In this document: positions 44,749 through 52,505 of the stretch, in pieces
Layout of the letters: every line of letters begins with the position of its first letter
Numbering within the stretch: the first letter of the stretch is position 1
Source: Terriglobia bacterium
GTDB taxonomy: Bacteria > Acidobacteriota > Terriglobia > Bryobacterales > Bryobacteraceae
Assembly: GCA_020073305.1 (NCBI GenBank)
Contig: JAIQFK010000001.1
Location: 62,001-126,000 of the forward strand
DNA length: 64,000 nt
Direction of reading: 5' to 3'
Notes under the pieces: model-generated
Database searches by the model: none
What the model saw: only the letters and a program-made list of their open reading frames with translations
Told to the model about the DNA's origin: nothing
Program-made: the position numbers and the translations under genes

Positions 44749-46860
44749 CTATTTTCCTTGTTCTGATTGAGACATCTCGAGCAGCATTTTCTGGGCGGGC
44801 CGGTATCCGGGCGCGGCCTCGAGCGACAGCAGCAGCTCGTCGCGCGCGTTGTCGGGCCGGCTGGCGCGGCGATAGGCCTTCGCGAGGTTGAAGTGCGCCG
44901 ACGCCGGATCGACCGGTGTCGCCGCCAGCACCGCCTGATATTCGCGAATCGCGCCGTCGATGTTGTTTCCGGCAAACCACAGGTCGCCCAAGCGGCGGTG
45001 CAGGTCCTCATCGACGGGGTCGATGTAGTTCAGCCGGTCTAGCGCGGCGGCGGCATCGGCGGGACGGCCGGCTTCGACCAGCAATCCGGCCAGCTTCTTC
45101 AGCGTTTCAGGGCTGCGTCCGCCCACCTTGGCATAGTGCTCCAGTTCCTGGATGGCTGCGCGCGGATCGCTCAACGCAAGATACGCATCGGCGCGGAACT
45201 CGTAGAGGTTGCCGGGCTCGACGTAGTCCGGATAGATGTCGCGCAGAGCGGCGCTCTTATCGATGACTTGCTGATTCTCGCCGGCTTTAGCCATGCGCGC
45301 CACTTCCCTGATCCCCTTGCGCCACTCATCGAAGCGCTCCACGACGGTTTTGGTTTCGGCGTCCACTATGGCCAGAAATTTCTTGTCAAACTCTTCGGGC
45401 TTCATCCCCAGTTCCTTCTCGATGACTTGGGCGGTGGTGGTGTTGGTGGCAAAGTCGTGCATCATGGCGAGCAGCTTTTGGTAGCCCCATTCGTGCGCGA
45501 TGAATCCGCAGACGCGGCCTGCCTGATAATACGAGACCACCACCTGTGTGGGATAGGTAGGATGCACGAAGCCGCGATCCATTTCCGCGACGGGAAGCAG
45601 CTTCTTTTCCTTGATGGCGGCGATCACGTGCGGGTCCAGCCGGTCGCCCCATTCCGGGGAGGCGGCGGTCTCTTCGTACACCGCCATGCCTTCAGTGAAC
45701 CATCGCGGCACACGATGGTGCGTGGCCGTGAGCACGTACACATGGCTCAGCTCGTGCCACATGGTGCTCGCCCAGTGGAACGTGCCTGGCTTGCGGCTGG
45801 AGGGGCTATCCATCGCCACGACGTAGCCGAAGGTCACCCCCAGCGCACCCAGGCCTGGCATGCCCATGGTGCGCACGGCAAAGTCTTCGTGATCCGGATA
45901 AACCTCGACTTGCACCGGCCGATCGAGCTTGAGGCCATACTTTTTCTCGTACGTGGCGAGCGCACGTTTCAATTCGGATTCAAAGTACGGACGAAGCAGC
46001 TCGGCTTCCTTCTTGTGAAGCCTGAGAATGGTGTCGCTGGTCCGGTAGGTCACGAAGTTCTTGTAGCTGTCGATCAAGCGCAGGGTGTTGACGGTGGCGG
46101 CATCGCGGTAGTGGTGTTCGTAGCTGTCCTGCAATTGTGTGCGTGCCTCATCCTCAAAACCCAGGCGCATCAGATTGATGCCAAGCTCGGAGCGCGCGCT
46201 CCAGAGATCGGGCTGGAGTTCCAGGGCCTTGCGGTAGTACGCGATGCCCTCTTCATAGCGGCGGTTGAGGACGAAAGAGTGTCCAGCCAGCGCATAAGCC
46301 TGCCCGTAGCGCGGATTCTTCGCGAGGACGCGGCTCATCCAAGGGCTGTCGGGCTGATCGTTGAGCCAGTCGATGGTGGCGTGAATCGCCAGGGCGTCGA
46401 GGGAATCGGGCGAAATCGCCAGCGCTTTGTCGGCTTCCTCGGCGGCGCGCGCGGGGTCGTTGTCTTCAAGCGCCAGACGCGCGAGGAGTAAACGGGCTTC
46501 GGTCAACTTTGGATCAGCGGCCAGCGCCTGCCCGGCGAGGTCGACGGCCTTGCCCTGAAAGTCCTCCGCGGCCACCAGCGCCAAGCCCAGCAGCGCGCCG
46601 GGATGATCCTTCTTGATTTCCAGCGCCTCTTGAAAGAGCTTGGCCCCCTCGGCGCCATTGAACCGTTCGAGGAAAAGCCGGCCCCAGCGCACGCGGTAAT
46701 CCGGATTTTTCGGATGCGACGCCACCAGAGCGCGAAACTCGTTGTTGGCAGCCTCGTATTGCTGTTGCTTCCACAACGCTTCGGCACGCTCGAGGGTTTG
46801 AGCATGAACCGCGAGGAACGAAATTACCGCAGAGGCGCAGAGACGCAGAGCAGATCTCAC
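44749..46860 (-). CDS. TPR protein with gluzincin metallopeptidase domain
   Basis: The GTG at 46860 overlaps the caspase-like stop by 4 nt (GTGA). The protein has 703 residues, a signal peptide ('LRLCASAVISFLAVHAQ'), TPR units over residues about 25-260, a peptidase MA-like domain with zinc motif 'TMWHELSHVYVL' (HELSH) followed by 'PRWFTEGMAVYEE', and further TPR units up to the C-terminus. The arrangement resembles Peptidase_MA_2 proteins of Acidobacteriota. It should be periplasmic. The catalytic Glu is in HELSH and the third zinc ligand is probably the Glu in 'TEGMAVYEE'. A substrate is not evident. Confidence 0.85.
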   Translation of the reverse strand: MRSALRLCASAVISFLAVHAQTLERAEALWKQQQYEAANNEFRALVASHPKNPDYRVRWGRLFLERFNGAEGAKLFQEALEIKKDHPGALLGLALVAAEDFQGKAVDLAGQALAADPKLTEARLLLARLALEDNDPARAAEEADKALAISPDSLDALAIHATIDWLNDQPDSPWMSRVLAKNPRYGQAYALAGHSFVLNRRYEEGIAYYRKALELQPDLWSARSELGINLMRLGFEDEARTQLQDSYEHHYRDAATVNTLRLIDSYKNFVTYRTSDTILRLHKKEAELLRPYFESELKRALATYEKKYGLKLDRPVQVEVYPDHEDFAVRTMGMPGLGALGVTFGYVVAMDSPSSRKPGTFHWASTMWHELSHVYVLTATHHRVPRWFTEGMAVYEETAASPEWGDRLDPHVIAAIKEKKLLPVAEMDRGFVHPTYPTQVVVSYYQAGRVCGFIAHEWGYQKLLAMMHDFATNTTTAQVIEKELGMKPEEFDKKFLAIVDAETKTVVERFDEWRKGIREVARMAKAGENQQVIDKSAALRDIYPDYVEPGNLYEFRADAYLALSDPRAAIQELEHYAKVGGRSPETLKKLAGLLVEAGRPADAAAALDRLNYIDPVDEDLHRRLGDLWFAGNNIDGAIREYQAVLAATPVDPASAHFNLAKAYRRASRPDNARDELLLSLEAAPGYRPAQKMLLEMSQSEQGK

Positions 46861-47795
46861 TTGTCCAGCTCCTCCTGCGTCTTGGCCAATTCCAACAGCA
46901 GCGCCGTGAGCCGCTTCCGGTATTGGTCGGGCGCCATGACGGCTTTGTTATATTTCAGCTCATCGATTTGCTGCTCGAGCTGATCTTTCTTCTCGAACAG
47001 TTTTCGTTTTTCGGGGCTGCCGGCAATGGATTTCGCTGATCCCAGCCGCACCAGCGGAAACGCCGCGGCGCGCAAGCCTTCGCTGTTTTCGACCGAAGGC
47101 GCGCGGACGCCTGTGCCTTTGCCCGTGTCTTCGAGCAGCGGGTGCTCGGTGGCGAGCCGTTTCTGCGACTCGTAATACTCGGCGACCTTGTGCTCCGCGT
47201 AGTGGAATGCTTCGAGCGCGGAAATCGTTTCGTTCTTGTCGGTATCGGCGGCAGGGTCGCGCAGCCCCTCCACCCAGAAGCGCGGAAACACGGTGGCGTT
47301 GCGCTCGGTGCCGGTCTTGGTCGCCGTGATGACCACGCGATTCGGTTTGCTCAGCGCGTTGATGGCGCCTCCGCTCGCGCTGGTCATGTTGACCACAAGC
47401 TGGCGCGTGGCCGGTACGCGGTCGAGTAACGCAGCCAACTCGGTGGCGGACAGGTCCGGGCCGGGCAGGTTGATCTTGTACTCCACACCATCATGGCTGC
47501 CGTGTCCGATCAACATGATCACGAGCGAATCCTGCGACTTAGCCTCGCCCGCGATCTTCTCCAATGCCGCGCGCACGTTGGCGCGAGTGGCCGCGGGCCC
47601 CTTCAGGGTCTCGACGCTGGCGTCACCGCCGGCCGACTTGAGAATCGACTCGATTTCTCCGGCCCACATCGCAAACCGCTGCTCATACTCCGGCTCGCCA
47701 CCGAGTCCGGCGATGGTGAGGTAGTAGGTGGTGGCTCTCAGCGAGACGGGCAGGAAGAGCAACGCAGCCACGGCGAAGAGATGAGGAGACGTCAC
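46857..47795 (-). CDS. Caspase-fold (C13/C14-like) protein with Ser at the catalytic Cys
   Basis: The GTG at 47795 overlaps the stop of the VWA gene by four nt (GTGA), giving 312 residues with a signal peptide ('PHLFAVAALLFLPVSLRATTYYL'-type region). The family text 'SLVIMLIGHGSHDGVEYKINLPGPDLSA' contains the catalytic His, and the next conserved site reads 'VVNMTSASGGAI' where active members have a Cys before xSG(G). Here the base sequence AGC encodes Ser, so a cysteine protease seems lost. The rest ('DTDKNETISALEAFHYAEHKV') fits the family, and a coiled coil ends the protein. It could be a binding protein rather than a protease. Confidence 0.8.
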   Translation of the reverse strand: MTSPHLFAVAALLFLPVSLRATTYYLTIAGLGGEPEYEQRFAMWAGEIESILKSAGGDASVETLKGPAATRANVRAALEKIAGEAKSQDSLVIMLIGHGSHDGVEYKINLPGPDLSATELAALLDRVPATRQLVVNMTSASGGAINALSKPNRVVITATKTGTERNATVFPRFWVEGLRDPAADTDKNETISALEAFHYAEHKVAEYYESQKRLATEHPLLEDTGKGTGVRAPSVENSEGLRAAAFPLVRLGSAKSIAGSPEKRKLFEKKDQLEQQIDELKYNKAVMAPDQYRKRLTALLLELAKTQEELDK

Positions 47796-50041
47796 ACCGC
47801 CCCCCACTTCCTTCGCAGCAGCCACTCCGAGCCGCGCAACAGCAGCGCCGCCAAAAACACCACCGGCATGTCCCAGAGGTCCTTGGTTTCGCGGGTGGTG
47901 ATGCCGGCTTCGGAATAAGAGATATCTTCCGCCAGCCGCGAGGCGCGATCCGCCGGATAATAGTGGCCCCCGGTCTCTTCCGCCAGCTTTTCGAGCAATT
48001 CGCGATTCTGCGTGACGTGAAAGTTTTCGGCCACGCCATTCTCGCGCCGGAAGACCAGAACATCGCGGCCGAGTTCCTGCTGTCCCTGGCGGGCGACGAT
48101 CTCCGCCATGTAGGAACCGGGCTGAGCGGCGTTCCAGTCCGCCGTGTAGACACCTTCGTCGAGCGGGGCCGGCTTCAGAGAAACACTGTCGGCAGCGCCC
48201 TCCGGGCCGGCGATGTGCGCTTCCACGGTGGCCGTCGCCGGACGAAAACTCTTGTCGCGCACCTCCACTCGCAGCGGCACGTGGCTTTCGTCGGAAAGAA
48301 TCTGGCGCTCCGTGGACGCCATGACGCGGCCGGGTGCATCCGCCACCAGCCATCGCAGAAGTTGCTGCCAGAACATCTCGTGCGTCTTGTCGGCCAGCGG
48401 CTGCATCATCTGCCACCGCCAACTTCCGCCAGTTGCAAAAACCGCGGTGCGGCCCCTGCCGTAGCGCTGCAAAACCAGAAGCGGATGCCGCCGTCCGCCG
48501 GCGTTCATTTCGAGCAGGGTCAGCGCCCCTGGCTTGGCCTCACCTACCTGTTCATAGTCTGCGAGAGCGGGCATGGTTTTCCAGCGCTCGACATTGCGCT
48601 TGGGATCTTCCTCGAACCGGCAGATGACGCTCTGGCTTCCCTGTGCGGTGAGATCGGCGGTGGCAGGGTCGCGATGAAACGTGTCTTTCGTCTCAGGAAT
48701 GCGGACCGGCAGCAGATCCGCCAGCGGAGAATGCGCCCAGCCGCCATCCGCCAGCGATGCCCGGCCTCCCAGAAACAGCACGCCGCCGCCGCGCCGGTCG
48801 ACAAATTCGCGTATCAGCTCCTGCTGCTGCGGGGTGAAATATCCAGCTTCCACGCTGCCGATGATCAGGCCTTCGTAACTGAAAAGATCCTCAGCCTTGG
48901 AGGGAAATCCGTCCTCCAGCCGCTTGCGGTCCTCCATGTCCACCGCCTGGGTGTAGATTTTGTTCTGCGTAGTGCGGACCAGAGACGAGATCTGCAGGCT
49001 GCGGTCGTCTTCGATGCCGCGGTGGATGAATTTATATTCCCAGCGCGGTTCGCCCTCCATGTAGAGGATGCGCGGCTTGGCGGAAGTGACGTTTACCAGC
49101 CGGGTCACGGCGTTGTTTTTCAGATTCTCTTCGCCGGGAAGAGTCTCAATCGAAAATTGCAGGCTGCGCGGTCCTGCGAGGCCCGCATTGAAGACCAGTG
49201 ATTCGGTTTGCGGCGTCCCGTCAGCCTTGAACGTAAATTCCCGCGAGGCCAGCAACCGGCCGCCTTCGCGGACGGCCAGGCGGCCTTTGTCACGCGTGTA
49301 TCCGAACTGGCGGAAGTTCACCTCGGCGCTCAGCCGCGAATCGGCCAAAGCGCGCGCCGGCACCGCCACATCCGAAATCTCCACATCGCGGGCAAGCTTC
49401 TCGCGCCCGAAACCAACGGTGTGCACGGGCACCCGCGTTTGCCGGATGTGAGCGATGGTATCCAGTCCAATGCCGCCGGAGTTGTCCGAGCCGTCGCTGA
49501 GCAGCACAACGGCTCCGAGGGGCAACGTCGATGCCTCGGCCAGCACCTGCTCCAGGCTCGGAGCGATGCGCGTTGCCGGCTGGTCGCCCGCGAGCTGATC
49601 GGCCTTCTGTATTCGCTCCAGGTTGTTTCCGAACCGATAAAGGCGCACCTGGAACTTCTTGGCGAGATCCGGAAGCAAGCGGTTGGCTAGAAGTTTCTCC
49701 GCCTGCGCCAGCCGCGTGCTTCCGTTCTCCGATGTCGACATGCTACGCGAATCGTCAACCACTACGGCGACCACATTCTGCTGCGGGCGCAAGGTCGCGA
49801 TGCTGATGGCCGGGTGCCACAGCAGAAGCAGCACCAGCGCGACCAACGCCGTCTCCAGCAGGCACACCACCGCGGGACGTAATCCTGAGAGCAATCCGCG
49901 ATGCCGGGAGACGTGCCAGGCGAGGGCTCCGGCAGCCATCAGGATGGCCAGCCCTAAGAGCCATGTCGGCCACGGCGCCAGAAATACAAATTGGCCACGG
50001 GAAAAAACCGCCGCCGGATACTTGAACAGAAATTCGAACAT
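47792..50041 (-). CDS. Large VWA membrane protein with glutamine amidotransferase-like fold
   Basis: This 749-residue protein starts at ATG 50041. Two N-terminal membrane helices ('WLLGLAILMAAGALAWHVS', 'PAVVCLLETALVALVLLLLW') precede a VWA domain with MIDAS 'VVVDDSRSMSTSENGSTRLAQA'-type text (DDSRSMS). The centre has 'RILYMEGEPRWEYKFIHRGI' and 'EGLIIGSVEAGYFTPQQQELIREFVDRRGGGVLFLGGR'-type amidotransferase-like region, and the end holds one membrane helix ('VVFLAALLLRGSEWLLRRK'). It is the first gene of the seven-gene cluster, with a promoter expected in 50042-50282. It resembles the 'BatB/CatA-like' long VWA proteins of Acidobacteriota. Confidence 0.85.
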   Translation of the reverse strand: MFEFLFKYPAAVFSRGQFVFLAPWPTWLLGLAILMAAGALAWHVSRHRGLLSGLRPAVVCLLETALVALVLLLLWHPAISIATLRPQQNVVAVVVDDSRSMSTSENGSTRLAQAEKLLANRLLPDLAKKFQVRLYRFGNNLERIQKADQLAGDQPATRIAPSLEQVLAEASTLPLGAVVLLSDGSDNSGGIGLDTIAHIRQTRVPVHTVGFGREKLARDVEISDVAVPARALADSRLSAEVNFRQFGYTRDKGRLAVREGGRLLASREFTFKADGTPQTESLVFNAGLAGPRSLQFSIETLPGEENLKNNAVTRLVNVTSAKPRILYMEGEPRWEYKFIHRGIEDDRSLQISSLVRTTQNKIYTQAVDMEDRKRLEDGFPSKAEDLFSYEGLIIGSVEAGYFTPQQQELIREFVDRRGGGVLFLGGRASLADGGWAHSPLADLLPVRIPETKDTFHRDPATADLTAQGSQSVICRFEEDPKRNVERWKTMPALADYEQVGEAKPGALTLLEMNAGGRRHPLLVLQRYGRGRTAVFATGGSWRWQMMQPLADKTHEMFWQQLLRWLVADAPGRVMASTERQILSDESHVPLRVEVRDKSFRPATATVEAHIAGPEGAADSVSLKPAPLDEGVYTADWNAAQPGSYMAEIVARQGQQELGRDVLVFRRENGVAENFHVTQNRELLEKLAEETGGHYYPADRASRLAEDISYSEAGITTRETKDLWDMPVVFLAALLLRGSEWLLRRKWGAV

Positions 50042-50282
50042 CGAAATGAGGGCCAGGGCGGACGCAACTAGCGCGTCACTGCATCGTTCATGTCTTGGAC
50101 ACCAGCTTCGGGATTTAACGAGACCATGAATCTCATACGTGCGGCGGGACCCGAAGGTAACACTGCCTTGGCTGGAATAATTCGCTGGGGATCAACGGGG
50201 ATGCCACAAAATGAACAGAATTCACGATTTTCAGCGGGAAGCAGAGGCCCATCGGCGAAGTCCTCGTCTGCTCTTCAGAATA

Positions 50283-51143
50283 TCACGCAGTGACGAGCGT
50301 CTTCAGATTTCGCCCACAGATCATGCTGGCGGTGTGCTTGTCGCCGCCGGGTCCCGGCCAGTGCGTTTCCAGGCTGATGTAGCCTTTATAGCCGTCGTCG
50401 ACCAGAGCGCGGATTTGTCCCTTCCAGTCGATGCCGCATTCGCCCAGCGCGCCAAACGTAGGCGAGTGGTCCTTGACGAAGCAGTCCTTCGCGTGGACAT
50501 GAACGATGCGCCCGGGCGGCAGCCGCCGGTAGCCCTCGGGGAAAGGGTTTTCGCCAGAAACCAGCGCATTGCACGGGTCCCAGACAACCTTGAGATGGGG
50601 ATGGTCCATGGCGGCCAGCACGCGCGAAGTCTCGGCCCCCGTCGCGATATTGCAGGCGTGTTCGTTTTCGAGGCCGATGATCAGATCGCAGCCGGCCGCT
50701 TTTTCCGCGAGCCCGCGAAGGGCCGTCACAATGCGATCGAAGCACTTGCCCGGCTCGATGGTTCGCCAGTAGGAAAAAACACGGACAATCCCTGCGCCCG
50801 TGCGCCTGGCGATTTCGAAGGCGCGCTCCGTGAGACGCGGTTGATCCTCAAAGGTGTGCTTGGAGGCGAAGATGTCCTGCTGGAACCGGGAATCGATGGG
50901 CGGAGCGTCGGGCAGAACGCACTTGAGCAACGGCGAGGCAATCGAGATGATCTTCAACCCTCTGCCCGTGACAATCTGTTGCGCGCGATCCAGTTCTACA
51001 TCGGTGAGGTCGATGATATTTTTGCCGAAGACCATGCGCAGCTCGGCGGCCGTCATGCCGACATCGCTCATCGATTGGACGGCGGTCGAAAGATCGGGAG
51101 AGAATTCGTCGGTGATGGCGGCGAGGGGAAAGAGCTGGGGCAT
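50283..51143 (-). CDS. Sugar phosphate isomerase/epimerase-like TIM barrel
   Basis: This 286-residue protein starts at ATG 51143, 48 nt after the response regulator gene. The AP2 (xylose isomerase-like) barrel has metal ligands in 'LIIGLENEHACN' (Glu), 'LKVVWDPCNALV' (Asp), 'RIVHVHAKDCF' (His) and 'GYISLETHW' (Glu). It has no signal peptide, so it should be cytoplasmic. The substrate is probably a sugar or inositol derivative. It may be read with the two-component genes, but a 48-nt gap leaves room for a separate promoter. Confidence 0.82.
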   Translation of the reverse strand: MPQLFPLAAITDEFSPDLSTAVQSMSDVGMTAAELRMVFGKNIIDLTDVELDRAQQIVTGRGLKIISIASPLLKCVLPDAPPIDSRFQQDIFASKHTFEDQPRLTERAFEIARRTGAGIVRVFSYWRTIEPGKCFDRIVTALRGLAEKAAGCDLIIGLENEHACNIATGAETSRVLAAMDHPHLKVVWDPCNALVSGENPFPEGYRRLPPGRIVHVHAKDCFVKDHSPTFGALGECGIDWKGQIRALVDDGYKGYISLETHWPGPGGDKHTASMICGRNLKTLVTA

Positions 51144-51191
51144 GAAGATGGTATTCTAGCGCGACGCGAGTGTCGCCAAAGCCGTCGCTCT

Positions 51192-52502
51192 CTACAGCTT
51201 CATCCGCTCCAGCTTGCGGTAGAGCGTCTTGCGCTCGATTCCCAGAATCTGCGCGGCGCGGCTCTTATTGCCGCCGGTTGCTGCCAGGACACGCCGGATC
51301 TGTTCGGCCTCGGTTTCGGCCAGCGTTTCGGCCGGGTGGTCCTGCGCTTCCATGGCCTCGAGCGCGTCATGGACGGCTTCGCTGTCGATCCGGTCATTGG
51401 GCGCCAGGATGATCAGCCGCTCGATCAGATGCTGCAGTTGCCGCACATTGCCTGGCCAGGCCTGCTCCTCCATGGCCTTCAAACCGGATTCGTTGAGCCT
51501 CACATCCCGGCTGTAGCGCAGGTTGTATTTATTGACGAAAAACCGCGCCAGCAGCAGAACATCGCCGCGGCGGTCGCGCAAGGGGGGAATCGTGATGCGA
51601 ACTACGTTCACGCGAAACCAAAGGTCCTCGCGAAACTTGCCTTCCTCTACCATCTTTTGCAGGCTGCGATTGGTGGCCGCAAGCACGCGCACATCCACCT
51701 GTTTGGACTTGGACGAGCCCAGCGGCCGGATTTCCCGCTCCTGCAGGAAGCGGAGCAGCTTCACCTGGAAGCCCAGATCAACGTCGCCGATCTCATCGAG
51801 AAGAACGGTACCGCGGTGCGCCGCTTCGAACACGCCCATGCGATCGCGGTCCGCACCGGTGTAGGCGCCTTTCAGCGCGCCAAATAATTCGCTCTCCAGC
51901 AGTGTGGGGGCAATGGAGCCGCAGTCCACCGGCACGAACGGCTGCGAAGCTCGCGGGCTGTTGCGGTGAATCATGCGCGCCACCAGTTCTTTGCCCGTGC
52001 CGGTCTCGCCCTCGATCAGCACGGTAGCGTCGGTGGGCGCGGCGCGTGAAACCGTTTTGTAAATCTCGACCATGGACGCCGAACTGCCGATCATCTCGGT
52101 CTCCGGCAGTTCCTCCCGCTCGACTTCGTCGGTCTCCGGAGTCCGCGAAGCCTCGGCGCGCTTCACGGTTTCGAGCATGCGATCGAGATCGAATGGCTTG
52201 GCGATGTAGTCGAAGGCGCCGCCTTGTGTCGCCGCCATTACCGTCTCCATGGTGCCGCGGGCGGTCATGAGAATCACCGAACACGATGGATCTTTCCGTC
52301 GCGCGGCTTCGAGGACATCGAGCCCGGTGCGCGCGTCAATATAAATATCGGAGATGACGATGGGGTATGCGGTCTGGGTCAGGCGTTCCAGAGCTTCATC
52401 GGTGGAGGACACCGCATCCACGGAGTACCCTTCCAGTTCCAGGAAGTTGACGATCGTGGTGCGCACGCCAGCGTCGTCTTCAACTATGAGTAAACGTCCC
52501 AT
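51192..52502 (-). CDS. Sigma-54-dependent response regulator (NtrC family)
   Basis: This 436-residue protein starts at ATG 52502. The receiver domain has the acidic pocket 'VEDD' and the phospho-Asp in 'VISDIYIDART' (D52). The AAA+ domain has Walker A 'GETGTGKE', the sigma-54 contact loop 'GAYTGA' (Phe replaced by Tyr) and Walker B 'GTVLLDEIG'. A Fis-like helix-turn-helix ends it ('NKSRAAQILGIERKTLYRKLERM'). It should activate sigma-54 promoters when phosphorylated by the adjacent kinase. The start lies 3 nt after the stop of the kinase gene. Confidence 0.93.
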   Translation of the reverse strand: MGRLLIVEDDAGVRTTIVNFLELEGYSVDAVSSTDEALERLTQTAYPIVISDIYIDARTGLDVLEAARRKDPSCSVILMTARGTMETVMAATQGGAFDYIAKPFDLDRMLETVKRAEASRTPETDEVEREELPETEMIGSSASMVEIYKTVSRAAPTDATVLIEGETGTGKELVARMIHRNSPRASQPFVPVDCGSIAPTLLESELFGALKGAYTGADRDRMGVFEAAHRGTVLLDEIGDVDLGFQVKLLRFLQEREIRPLGSSKSKQVDVRVLAATNRSLQKMVEEGKFREDLWFRVNVVRITIPPLRDRRGDVLLLARFFVNKYNLRYSRDVRLNESGLKAMEEQAWPGNVRQLQHLIERLIILAPNDRIDSEAVHDALEAMEAQDHPAETLAETEAEQIRRVLAATGGNKSRAAQILGIERKTLYRKLERMKL

Positions 52503-52505
52503 CTC

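Noticed and set aside
45136-46491. 451-residue plus-strand ORF opposite the TPR-peptidase gene
   Set aside because: It is antisense, His/Val/Gly-rich, without motifs, while the other strand shows HELSH and TPR units.
47963-49201. 412-residue plus-strand ORF opposite the VWA protein
   Set aside because: The minus strand carries a VWA MIDAS and membrane helices; this frame has none.
50211-51887. 558-residue plus-strand ORF opposite the TIM barrel and response regulator
   Set aside because: It spans two genes with intact metal and Walker motifs on the minus strand; it is a compositional shadow.
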